This document shows positions 51,315 through 59,207 of a stretch of 64,000 nucleotides of DNA, piece by piece. The notes under the pieces were generated by a model that had not been told where the DNA came from, did not search any database, and worked only from the letters and a program-made list of their open reading frames with translations. Source of the stretch: Actinomycetota bacterium (GTDB taxonomy: Bacteria; Actinomycetota; Thermoleophilia; Solirubrobacterales; 70-9); NCBI GenBank assembly GCA_018268675.1, contig JAFDWB010000084.1, positions 289,981 to 353,980 of the forward strand, written 5' to 3'. A program made the position numbers and the translations under genes. Numbering within the stretch: the stretch's first letter is position 1; every line of letters starts with the position of its first letter.

Positions 51315-51964
51315 GGTCGGTCCTCCTCGCGAGGGTTCGGTTGGTCGGCCGCCTCCAGCTCCGCGCGCAGCTTGCGCCGGGCGCGGTGCAGCCGCACCCG
51401 GGCGGTGACCGGGCGGACCCCGGCCGCGGCGGCGGCCTCGGCGAGGCTCAGTTCGTCGAGCGCGACGAGCTCGAGCACCGCCCGCTCGCCGTCGGGCAGC
51501 CGCTCCATCGCCGCGTAGAGGTCCCGCGCGCGGGCGGCGGCGTCGATCCGCGCGTCCCAGCGCGCCGCGTCGTCATGGTCGAGCAGCGCGCTGCCGCGCA
51601 ACCGCTCCTCCCCGACCCGCCGCCGATCGCGGCTGCGCCGGTCGCCGGCGACGACGATCCGGGCGATTCCCAGGAGCCATGCCCGCGGCGTCCCCAGCCG
51701 CCGCCGGTAGCGGTGCGCCGAGTCGATCGCCGCGAGGAAGATCTCCGCGGTCAGGTCCGCGGCGCGCTCCCGATCTCCCACCCGCCGCACCACGAACCCC
51801 TCGACGCACTCGATGTGCTCGCGGTAGAAGACATCGAAGATGTCGGCGTCGATCCCGATCAGCGGCAGCTGCTCAGGTCCCACCCCGTGCTCGCGGGCGG
51901 CGACCACGCTGAGCCGACGGCTGAGCGCGCTGGGCGGATTCGGCAGGGCCGGCCGGGTCTCCAT
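51311..51964 (-). CDS. ECF RNA polymerase sigma factor
   Basis: Sigma-70-family ECF factor of 217 residues. Region 2 lies at about residues 42-110 ('IFDVFYREHIECVEGFVVRR', 'RERAADLTAEIFLAAIDSAH', 'RAWLLGIARIVVAGDRRSRD') and region 4 at 145-200 ('LPDGERAVLELVALDELSLA', 'GVRPVTARVRLHRARRKL'). It is encoded before the membrane protein (GTGA overlap), as in many ECF-anti-sigma pairs. No promoter signature was recognised with confidence. Confidence 0.88.
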   Translation of the reverse strand: METRPALPNPPSALSRRLSVVAAREHGVGPEQLPLIGIDADIFDVFYREHIECVEGFVVRRVGDRERAADLTAEIFLAAIDSAHRYRRRLGTPRAWLLGIARIVVAGDRRSRDRRRVGEERLRGSALLDHDDAARWDARIDAAARARDLYAAMERLPDGERAVLELVALDELSLAEAAAAAGVRPVTARVRLHRARRKLRAELEAADQPNPREEDRP

Positions 51965-52017
51965 ACCCCTTTATTGGTCGCCGGGGCGCAAAGCGTTACC
52001 GGCGGGGCGCGCAGGCC

Positions 52018-52225
52018 CTACTTCCCGAGCAGCGCGCAGACCGCGGTCGTCTGCGCGCTTCCCATTCCCGTTCGCGGCGGCGAACTGCACGTAGCCGGGG
52101 AAGTTGCCGGGGTGCCCATAGACGGTGCCGCACCTGGTCTGGTAGCGGAAGAGCGCGAGGCCGGCCGAGTTCTTGCCCGGGCCGGGCGGGCTTCGCGTCC
52201 AAGGAAGGCCGGGGAGATTCCCACA
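52018..52225 (-). pseudogene. Remnant of a secreted-protein gene at the island edge
   Basis: A minus-strand stretch reads like real protein in one frame ('GLALFRYQTRCGTVYGHPG', 'NFPGYVQFAAANGNG') and then only in another frame to a natural end ('QTTAVCALLGK', stop at 52018). A one-base shift near 52070 and the lack of a start indicate a broken gene. It lies just left of the tRNA fragment. Not assigned to a family. Confidence 0.35.
52031..52059. terminator. 11-bp hairpin before the sigma gene
   Basis: Arms 52031-52041 and 52049-52059 are perfect complements around 7 bases. It lies inside the end of the gene remnant and upstream of the ECF sigma gene, so it may terminate leftward transcription coming from the island. 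Confidence 0.45.
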
Positions 52226-52258
52226 ATCCGGCTCGGGTAGGAGCTGCGTAAGCAGGCC

Positions 52259-52306
52259 TGCGCCCGATGGGAGTCGAACCCGCGACCTTCGGTTTGAAAG
52301 GCCGAA
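52259..52306 (-). repeat. 3' tRNA fragment, probable attachment site of the island
   Basis: On the minus strand the sequence reads as the 3' half of a tRNA: 3' anticodon stem (ACCGA), variable loop, T-arm 'GGGTTCGACTCCC' and acceptor strand ending in CGGGCGCA. No 5' acceptor strand (GCGCCCG) is found in the next 100 bp, so it is not a complete gene. With an integrase 515 bp away this fits a duplicated tRNA 3' end left by site-specific integration, with the intact tRNA expected beyond the right edge. Confidence 0.6.
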
Positions 52307-52416
52307 ATCGGTTTGGACGCGAGGCCGCCTGGGGAGCCAAGATCGGGTCCGGAGGAATCGAAAGGGAAGGCTGAAGGGAAGGAAACCGCGTCTGAAATGC
52401 AGAGAGGTCGGCTCGC

Positions 52417-52827
52417 TCAGCTACGTGAGACGAGCCGGCGATCGGAGCCGGCGATCTGCCAACGAAGGCCGGGGCCGAACTCCAGCGTCAGGTGGTCCGG
52501 AGTGATGAGCTCCCAGTTGGGCGGATCGTCCGGCGCCTCGTCGGGCGCCGGTACCACAACGAGCCGGGTTCCGTCCGAGAGGCGCCAGCGAAGCTCGGTC
52601 GTGATCGGGTCGAGCCTCGCCTCCTCGAGCGTCCGCCCGACGAGACAGGCCGGATCGGCAGGATCGAAGGCGGCGTCCTGGGTGGCGAAGCGCCAGAGGC
52701 CGCCGGCCTCGTCGGTGACTTCGACGTGAAGCACCTCCGGATAAGCGATCCGGGCATCGACGATCCGCCCGCGTAGCGAGCGCAGGATCGTTGCCGGGGA
52801 GGCGGCGAGTGCGTCGCCGGTCACCAT
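52417..52827 (-). CDS. Hypothetical protein next to the integrase, 136 aa
   Basis: Not recognised. A soluble acidic protein with a probable beta-rich middle ('VTDEAGGLWRFATQDAAFDP') and an acidic region ('VPAPDEAPDDPPNWELITPD'). The ATG at 52827 overlaps the 3' end of the integrase by 7 bp, so it was probably co-transcribed with it. Small integrase-linked proteins of this kind are common at island edges; function unknown. Confidence 0.5.
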   Translation of the reverse strand: MVTGDALAASPATILRSLRGRIVDARIAYPEVLHVEVTDEAGGLWRFATQDAAFDPADPACLVGRTLEEARLDPITTELRWRLSDGTRLVVVPAPDEAPDDPPNWELITPDHLTLEFGPGLRWQIAGSDRRLVSRS

Positions 52828-54058
52828 CTCGGCCCCCTGGACCTCAGGCGGCCGCGAGGGCCGGGGCGAGATCGTCCGCACTCGCCTTGACCGACCTTGA
52901 ACGACCTGTCCTTTTCCTCATCCTCCCGGGTAGAGAGGAACTCGTCGAGCTGGTCGCGGGCGCGCTCCAGCTCTCCCGGCAGGACGTGGGTGTAGCGACC
53001 CAGGGTGATAGGTGCCGCGTCGGGAAACTGGTCGCGCCGGGGTGCTTTGTGGCCCATGAAGACCGAGGCTACCTTCGGGGCGATACCGGCATGGTCGAGC
53101 CAGGTCGCGGCCGTATGGCGCGAGTCCTGAAGGCCGATCGGCACCAGATCGAGCGCCTCCCATTCGCGAGCCACCCGCTTGGAGAGCTGGCCCAGTGAGA
53201 GCAGCCCCGACCTCGACCTGTTCCGCCGCGGACAGACCTTGCCGCTCCTTGGCCTGCCCCGTCTCAACCACTCAGCATGGAGCCTCTTGCGCAAGGGTCC
53301 GACCAGTGGCGTGGTCCGGAGCGCCGCCTCCGACTTCCTGGCCTCCTCGTCCACGGCGAGCAAGATCAGACCCTCCTCCAGATCGACCTGTGGCCATTCG
53401 AGGGTCCGGATCTCCTGTGAGCGGGCGGTCCCGTACGCGGCGAGCGCCCAGGCCAGCGCGTCCTCGGTCACCAGCGCCTCGAGCAGACACACGAACTCCC
53501 CCGGTGCCGCGACCCGATCGCGTTCCCGTGAGTCGTTCGCCGGCAGACGGATCCCCGAGGCGGGATTCGTAAGGGCCCTCTCCCGATCGATCGCCCACCG
53601 GTACAGGGAGCGGACCGCATTGATCACGGATCCGATCCGCGAGCTGGAGAGTCCTTCGCGCCGGAACCGGTCCACGACCTCCTGGAGCTCTCCGCTACCG
53701 ACGCGTCGAGAGGCTTGTGGCGCATCTCCTCCGGCAGCCTTCGAAGGGAGGAGTCGAGGTCGACGATCGCGTTCCGCTTGTAGGGCCGACCCAGCTTGTT
53801 GAGGGCGACGCCGGCCTCGCAGTCGGCGATGAACCGACGTTGCTCCGCCGCCAGACCGTGCTCGCCCGACCGCGACCGGATCGTGCCGGCGCGGACCTCC
53901 TCATCGGCCCAACGCTCGAGATCCGAGTTCCGGTAGAGCCTCAGCTGACCCGAGCGCACGCACGGGAGCCGCGGCTGCACATGGCGCTGGAAATGGCTGA
54001 GGCTCATGTTGAGGACGCGGGCCGCCTCTTGACGCGACATCAGCATCCGGTCGTCCAT
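52821..54058 (-). pseudogene. int: Tyrosine integrase with N-terminal HTH, frameshifted
   Basis: The reading frame is broken near 53680. The 5' part (54058 to about 53690) has an excisionase-like HTH ('LMSRQEAARVLNMSLSHFQR') and the start of the core-binding domain ('LNKLGRPYKRNAIVDLDSSL', 'PEEMRHKPLDA'). The 3' part, in the -1 frame (52821-53675), has the rest ('SSSRIGSVINAVRSLYRWAI') and the catalytic domain: first Arg in 'YGTARSQEIRTLEW', 'LQDSRHTAATWLDHAGI', 'VFMGHKAP', and Tyr in 'RYTHVLPGELE'. The box usually reads HxxR but here starts with Gln. Start 54058 has a strong AAGGAGG site. It is inactive unless the frameshift is bypassed. Confidence 0.8.
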
Positions 54059-54341
54059 CGCCTTCCTCCTTGTGGTCATCGGCTCGATCACGGTTCGCCT
54101 GCCTCGACCCCGACGGATGACCGGGGCGGGGACGGAGACACGAGCGGCGCGTCGCCCCGACCTACCCGACCCGGCGGCTCGATCCCCGGACGACGTCCGG
54201 TGGACCCCCGGTCGCGACCGACCTGGCGCCTACGTTCGTCACAAACCCAGGGCCGCCGCGGCGGCCACCTGGACACGGCGCAGGCCGATCGGCCTGTCGC
54301 CCCGGCGGCTCGCCCGTGCAGCCCCCAACAAGGAGGCACAG

Positions 54342-55334
54342 ATGAGCCCGCTGAACAACAACGCGTACGCCGCAGGCGCGCAGCAGTCCCGGATCGACCT
54401 GACCGTCGACGCGGACCAACACGCCGGACTGGTGAGGAGTGTGCGCAACCAGGTTCCCGGCATCAGCCGCGAGGACGCCGAGGACGCGGTGCAGGAAGCC
54501 TGGATCGTCCTCGCCGAGAAGGCGGATCGGCTCGAGCCGGGACCGATCGGCGGCTACCTGCGAGGGACCGCACGCAACAAGGCGATGAAGATCCGCGACA
54601 AGGGACGGAGGACGACGTCGCTGGAGGCTCTCGCGGAGGCCGCCGGGGAAGGGAGCCGCGCGCTGATCGACCCGATGTCGGGATCGCTCCAGTCGCACGC
54701 CGAACTCGACGAGCTGATCGACGACCCGGTCGCCAGGCGTGCGGTCGAGGCGGCGGAGCTGGGCGCCGCGCCGTGCGTGGCGCCACGAGGGATGAACCAT
54801 CGCGCCGCCCGCTACACCGATCGGCAGGTCGAGGAGGTCAGGGCCTTGCGGCGGCAGGGCCACACCTTCCGCGAGATCGAGGCCAGGACCGGGGTGCCGG
54901 CGGGATACGGGCCGACCCTGGCGCGGCGAGAGTGCCGGGTCACGCATTCGAGCGAAGGCTGGACCCGACAGCTCGTTCTGGATTGTCTCCTCCGGTTCCA
55001 GAAGAAGTTCGGCAGGGCTCCGGTCTACCGCGATGCCGAGGGCAACCTGGCAATGCCGTCCCCGAACACGGTCAAGCGACTCTTCGGATCCTGGAGGGAC
55101 GCCGTGAGGGCGGCAGGGCTCGATCCGGCCTATGGAGATCGCCGAGTAACCCCGTGGACCGACGGGGAGATGATCCTCGCCTTCTGCGGATGGCGACTCA
55201 CCCATGGGCGTTGGCCGAACAGGGAAGACATGGTGGCCGATCCCGCTCTCCCGTCCCCGGCCACGACGCGCCGCCGCTTCGGCACGCAGAGCCCGAACCG
55301 CCTGATGCTCAGGGTGCTGGGCAGATTGGGATAG
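54342..55334 (+). CDS. Sigma-region-2-like protein with homing-endonuclease-associated repeats
   Basis: Protein of 330 residues in the island. Residues ~25-90 resemble sigma-70 region 2 ('DAEDAVQEAWIVLAEKADRL', 'IGGYLRGTARNKAMKIRDKG'). Residues ~150-190 are a helix-turn-helix ('YTDRQVEEVRALRRQGHTFR'), and the C-terminal ~130 residues carry two repeats of the HEAR type ('FQKKFGRAPVYRDAEGNLAM', 'LFGSWRDAVRAAGLDPAYGD'). This looks like a regulatory protein of a mobile element rather than a standard ECF factor. A strong AAGGAGG ribosome site precedes ATG 54342. It diverges from the integrase with 283 bp between. Confidence 0.7.
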   Translation: MSPLNNNAYAAGAQQSRIDLTVDADQHAGLVRSVRNQVPGISREDAEDAVQEAWIVLAEKADRLEPGPIGGYLRGTARNKAMKIRDKGRRTTSLEALAEAAGEGSRALIDPMSGSLQSHAELDELIDDPVARRAVEAAELGAAPCVAPRGMNHRAARYTDRQVEEVRALRRQGHTFREIEARTGVPAGYGPTLARRECRVTHSSEGWTRQLVLDCLLRFQKKFGRAPVYRDAEGNLAMPSPNTVKRLFGSWRDAVRAAGLDPAYGDRRVTPWTDGEMILAFCGWRLTHGRWPNREDMVADPALPSPATTRRRFGTQSPNRLMLRVLGRLG

Positions 55335-55342
55335 CAGCGTCT

Positions 55343-55375
55343 CGTCCGGGGGCGGGCCTCGCCCGCCCCCGGACG
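55343..55375 (+). terminator. Terminator after the sigma-like gene
   Basis: Arms 55343-55357 and 55361-55375 are perfect 15-bp GC-rich complements with a 3-base loop, 9 bp after the stop codon. Confidence 0.75.
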
Positions 55376-55420
55376 ATCTGCCTCGGCGGACCGCCACCTC
55401 GCCGAGCAGGACCGCGCCGG

Positions 55421-55462
55421 CGCCGGGACCGACGGAACGAATCCCTTCCGTCGGTCCCGGCG
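55421..55462 (-). terminator. Terminator after the toxin gene
   Basis: Arms 55421-55437 and 55446-55462 are perfect 17-bp complements with an 8-base loop, ending 2 bp before the vapC stop. It insulates the toxin-antitoxin pair from the convergent sigma-like gene. Confidence 0.7.
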
Positions 55463-55463
55463 C

Positions 55464-55853
55464 TCACCAAAGGGTCGCGACGCCGTGGGCGGCGACGCCC
55501 GGGTCGCGGCTGACGAGCGGCACCTCCTCGACCGTCGCCTGGGCGACGAGGAGGCGGTCGAAGGGGTCGCGCTGCAGGCTGCCGCCATGCTCGACGTAGG
55601 GAAGGCGCCGATAAGCCGCGGCGTGTGCCGGGGTGATCGGCAACAGGGAGAAGCCCTCCGAGAGAAGCTCCTCGGCCCATCCGTCGGCGACCTCGAGCTT
55701 GCCGAGCGAGGCTTTGATCGCGACCTCGAAGAGGGTCCCGGCACCGAACAACGGCTCCTCGGCCCCGGCGATCGCCTCGCGCGCCGTTCCCGACAGGCGC
55801 GGGTCGTCCGCCAACCACCAGAGGACCGCGTGGGTGTCGGCGAGGAGCCTCAG
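55464..55853 (-). CDS. vapC: PIN-domain toxin (VapC-like)
   Basis: Ribonuclease toxin of about 129 residues. The PIN acidic residues are visible: Asp in 'LLADTHAVLWWL', Glu in 'LFEVAIKASLGKL', Asp in 'RDPFDRLLVAQA' and Asp in 'PLVSRDPGV'. The conserved first strand requires a start upstream of the available TTG at 55814; the only near start is CTG at 55853, which overlaps the antitoxin stop (CTGA). A rare CTG start coupled to the antitoxin is therefore inferred. Toxin and antitoxin are co-translated. Confidence 0.8.
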   Translation of the reverse strand: MRLLADTHAVLWWLADDPRLSGTAREAIAGAEEPLFGAGTLFEVAIKASLGKLEVADGWAEELLSEGFSLLPITPAHAAAYRRLPYVEHGGSLQRDPFDRLLVAQATVEEVPLVSRDPGVAAHGVATLW

Positions 55854-56092
55854 TCGGTCGCCCCGAGCGCCGCGGCGACGTCCTCGGGCCAGGAGTCGAA
55901 GTCCTCGGCGAGGACGACCTTCCCCGCCAGGGCGCCGGGACGGCGACGGGCGCCGCCGGGCCGCGGCAGCGCCACCAGTCTGGCGACGGGCTCCTTACCG
56001 CGGCGCAGCTCGACCGTCTCGCCCTGCTCTGCCAGGGCGATCAGCTTCGAGAGGTTCGTCTTCGCCTCGCCGATGGTGAAGGTGTGGGTCAT
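55850..56092 (-). CDS. Phd/YefM-type antitoxin
   Basis: Antitoxin of 80 residues for the PIN toxin downstream. The N-terminal DNA-binding fold is visible ('MTHTFTIGEAKTNLSKLIAL', 'GETVELRRGKEPVARLVAL'); the C-terminal part is flexible and acidic ('LAEDFDSWPEDVAAALG') and would bind the toxin. The stop overlaps the toxin start. It also represses its own promoter, normal for the family. Confidence 0.82.
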   Translation of the reverse strand: MTHTFTIGEAKTNLSKLIALAEQGETVELRRGKEPVARLVALPRPGGARRRPGALAGKVVLAEDFDSWPEDVAAALGATD

Positions 56093-56368
56093 GGCCTCAG
56101 GATAGCGCCCTGGCCAACTTGGCCAACCGGGGCCTCGCTCACCCCCACGCGACCGCGTGCCCGATAAACCACATTACGGATACGCCCGAGAATGGGTCTT
56201 ATGTAGAAACTTCCCGAGCCGGGACCTCAAGCTCCGCATGGGCCGATTTCATGCTCGAGGTGGGGCTGCCGGCTCCGGCCCGAGGACCCGAGCGAGGGAA
56301 GGCGGATCTCGATGTCGCGGACGACCCTGGCGGCGGTGCTCGCGTCGGGCCGCGGGACGTCGGCCCGT

Positions 56369-56947
56369 TCAGGCGCCGGCGTAGATCGGACCGGCGCCGG
56401 TGCTCAGAGTGATCGGCTCATCGGGAAGCTTCTCCGAGGTCACCGTGGAGAGCTTCACGCCGAAGAGCAGCATGTCCGCGACACGGCGCCTCAGAAAGTC
56501 GTCCTGATCGAGGCTTCCTCGGATGGCATCGGCGCAAGAGCCGGAGAGCTTGGCGACGTGGAGCGCGTAGTGCCGGAGCTGCTCCGACTTGGTCAGCCCC
56601 ACCACGTCGTAGTGATATGCCTGATCGTGGTGGTCCTGGACGACTTGAAGGGCTCGCCAGTCGCGAAGCCCGCGCGCAGCACTCGAGCCATCGTAGGAAT
56701 CCGCGCAGAAGTGGACGTTGCGTCGCTCGATCACTCCGAGCCGGTCGGCGTAGAGCTCGACCGGATCGACCCGGGCGATGTCGCTAAGCCAGAGCGAGGT
56801 CTCGCGCAGAGTCTGGGCTGCGTCTCTCACCCATCCGATCTCCACGTGCTCGTTGTGCTCTACGTGGTCGCAATAGTTGGCGACCGCGGCGGAGGCGGGA
56901 GCCAGGTGGAGGAGAGCCTCGATCAGGTCTTCGCGTTGGAAGGTCAT
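56369..56947 (-). CDS. Hypothetical all-helical protein, 192 aa
   Basis: Not recognised. Last gene of the long minus-strand operon, 55 bp after the phosphoesterase gene. It appears entirely helical and is rich in His ('VANYCDHVEHNEHVEI', 'VVQDHHDQAYHYDVVG', 'LRHYALHVAKLSGSCADAIR'), with a pattern reminiscent of MazG-like or other helical nucleotide hydrolases but no firm motif. Its position suggests a part in the same system as the TS-like and phosphoesterase proteins. Confidence 0.55.
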   Translation of the reverse strand: MTFQREDLIEALLHLAPASAAVANYCDHVEHNEHVEIGWVRDAAQTLRETSLWLSDIARVDPVELYADRLGVIERRNVHFCADSYDGSSAARGLRDWRALQVVQDHHDQAYHYDVVGLTKSEQLRHYALHVAKLSGSCADAIRGSLDQDDFLRRRVADMLLFGVKLSTVTSEKLPDEPITLSTGAGPIYAGA

Positions 56948-57002
56948 GGGCGGCAGCCAGCAGATTTACACCTGGTACGGACGTTCATCCTCACAGGACG
57001 GC

Positions 57003-59207
57003 TCAGCTGCGGAGCGCCGCCCTCACGGCTTTGCGGAGTGCTTTCTCGCAATCGCCCGCTGCCTCTTTCAACTGGGTCGCCCACCCGTCCAGCGTACTGC
57101 CATTCGGGTTCTTGCCGGCAAGGGCATCCTCGGCCGATCTTGCACGTTGGCGGAGATTTCCGAGCGACTTGGTCAACGCGCGGAACTCGGGGGTGGTCGT
57201 GCTAGCCGGGTGGGTGTCGAGGGCATCACAGAGGCGCTCGATGCCGACGGACGGCACCAGGAGCCCTTTGGGAGGGCGGTCGCCGATGTCTCCGAGCGCA
57301 CGGCCCCACTCGGTGAGAACCTCTGCATCCTCATCCGCTGAATCGGGGACCGCGGCCAAATAGGCAAGTCGATAGATCCACTCCGGCCGAAGGTCGACGG
57401 CGCGGTCGAGCAGGGTACCTGCCATCTGGGGCAGCACATCGTCATGGACCCCCTGCATCGCGATCGCAGATAGCCGCCCGGGCTCCCATTCCGCCTCGAG
57501 ATGCTTCAGGTCGTTTGCGGTCGCGACGGCTTTCGCCTGGATGCGGGCCAACTCCGCCATGTTCACGGGCCACCAGAGATTGAGGTCCTGCTTCCTGTAG
57601 ACGCCGATCACGTCGAGAGCCCGGCGCCCCTTCACCAGCGAGCGGGTCTGCAGCTGGACCTCGAGGAAGGCGGGTGACTCGGCCTCGCTACCTGCCTCCC
57701 CCGATCGGACGAGGAGGGCGAAGGCCTTGCTGGAGGGAAGCGCCGCGACGGCCCTGTCGACCGAGTCCTCGCCGCCGTAAAGGCGTTCTCCGTGGTTGAA
57801 GGTTGAACCCGAGTACGAGGAGACCGCCTCAGGGCGCGGCAGTTGCCACCAGTCGACCAGGTCGCCGAGCCGGGGGATCTTTTTGTCGGGGTAGTTCGTC
57901 GGGTAGTCGGCGGTCGACGCAGGGTCGTTGACCACGCTGACCACAGGCCGACCCCCCGGGTCCGGAAGGGCGAGGTCGCGCACCTGCTCGTAGGCTGCGT
58001 CTGCCGTCTCCGCCTCGATCACCCACGGCGTCATCGGGTTCGCGGACGTGAATGCCGGCTGGGCGAGCGAGTATTTCGGCCAGACGTCGATGTCGAGTGC
58101 CATCGACTCCGCGGCGTCGACGCCTTTTATCGGCACGATGCGGACCCTCGGTGCCCCGGCCACCGGCTCCTCTCCCTCAGGCGAGACCTCGATCAGCCGG
58201 CAGACGATGCCACCGACCCGAAAGCGTCCGGGTGCGCCCAGCACCATCGCCCGCCGCGCTTTGATTTCAAGGTCGTCCCTCGGTGGCGCCAGCCAGTCCC
58301 AGGCCGCATAGGACGTGTGCTTGTGGCCGTGAAGGACGAGGTGGAATCCCAGGCGATAGAGGAAGGTACGAACGATCGCGAGGTTCGTGATCACCTCGAA
58401 GGGCTTGATCTCCTCCTGGTCGGTAGCCGGGGTGATCGGGTGGTGTATGGCGGCTATCCGAAGCCGAGGATCCCGGTCGGCATCGTCTCCGATCTTCGCC
58501 ACGTCGAGCCGCTTCTTCAGAGCATCGATCTGTTTTTTGTCCACTTTCGGAATGTCGTGGGTGCGGAGCTTCTTCAACTCTTCGGCAGCACGCTTCCGTG
58601 TCTCCTCGGCGCCATCCCCGGTGTCGCCCTCCAGGTAGGCAGCCAGCACAGCGTCCCAGTCGGTCTTCGTCTTCTGCTCCTTGGTCCAGCAGTAGTCGGC
58701 GGAGTTGATCGCGACGACCACCGCGTCGCCAAGATCGACGACCGGCTTCGGCCTTCCTCGGGCACCGGGATTTAGATGCAGGTTGTCGCTCTTGTAGTCG
58801 AGCCCCTTGACCAACGGAGTCGAATACCGCGGGCGCGTCGCGTCCATGAAGCGGGCCAGCTTGGCGCGATCGCCCGGCTGGAGGTCGCGGTCGACATCGT
58901 GGTTCCCCGGGATGACGACGACCTTGTCCTCGGCGGGCATCGCATCGCCCAGTAGTTCGAGGAGCGGGGGAAACGCCCGGTAGCCGTCGGTGTGGTTTCC
59001 CTTCGTGATGTCGCCGGTGACCACGATGGCATCGAGTCCGTTGCCGGATTCGACGAGACGCCGACCGAGCGCCTCAAGCGTGTGTTCAAGGTGATCGGTT
59101 TCGGTCTCCCCCTCGTCCGGGTCCATGCCGAACTTATCGTCGTAGTCGCGCTGCCCGGGAGAGGCAGGACCGAGATGGAGGTCGGAGAGGTGGAGGATCA
59201 GGGACAT
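57003..59207 (-). CDS. Calcineurin-like phosphoesterase with TS-like segment
   Basis: Protein of 734 residues. Residues 1-310 are a metallophosphoesterase: 'ILHLSDLHLGPAS' (Asp9, His11), 'IVVTGDITKGN' (Asp66), 'VVIPGNHDVDRDLQ' (Asn102, His103), 'IAAIHHPITPA' and 'LVLHGHKHTSYA'. Residues ~375-590 resemble a thymidylate-synthase fold: 'FLEVQLQTRS', then 'IGVYRKQDLNLWWPVNMAEL', but the catalytic Cys is replaced ('ESPAFLEV'). The last ~130 residues are helical ('LRQRARSAEDALAGKNPNGS'). It starts inside the preceding gene's last codons (10-bp overlap). Similar phosphoesterase-TS combinations occur in putative conflict systems; substrate is not known. Confidence 0.75.
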   Translation of the reverse strand: MSLILHLSDLHLGPASPGQRDYDDKFGMDPDEGETETDHLEHTLEALGRRLVESGNGLDAIVVTGDITKGNHTDGYRAFPPLLELLGDAMPAEDKVVVIPGNHDVDRDLQPGDRAKLARFMDATRPRYSTPLVKGLDYKSDNLHLNPGARGRPKPVVDLGDAVVVAINSADYCWTKEQKTKTDWDAVLAAYLEGDTGDGAEETRKRAAEELKKLRTHDIPKVDKKQIDALKKRLDVAKIGDDADRDPRLRIAAIHHPITPATDQEEIKPFEVITNLAIVRTFLYRLGFHLVLHGHKHTSYAAWDWLAPPRDDLEIKARRAMVLGAPGRFRVGGIVCRLIEVSPEGEEPVAGAPRVRIVPIKGVDAAESMALDIDVWPKYSLAQPAFTSANPMTPWVIEAETADAAYEQVRDLALPDPGGRPVVSVVNDPASTADYPTNYPDKKIPRLGDLVDWWQLPRPEAVSSYSGSTFNHGERLYGGEDSVDRAVAALPSSKAFALLVRSGEAGSEAESPAFLEVQLQTRSLVKGRRALDVIGVYRKQDLNLWWPVNMAELARIQAKAVATANDLKHLEAEWEPGRLSAIAMQGVHDDVLPQMAGTLLDRAVDLRPEWIYRLAYLAAVPDSADEDAEVLTEWGRALGDIGDRPPKGLLVPSVGIERLCDALDTHPASTTTPEFRALTKSLGNLRQRARSAEDALAGKNPNGSTLDGWATQLKEAAGDCEKALRKAVRAALRS

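Noticed and set aside
52259..52306. A complete tRNA gene
   Set aside because: The matching 5' acceptor strand and D-arm are missing within 100 bp; only the 3' half is present.
53600..53700. Programmed -1 frameshift in the integrase
   Set aside because: There is no slippery heptamer (X XXY YYZ) at the join, so mutation or sequencing error is more likely.
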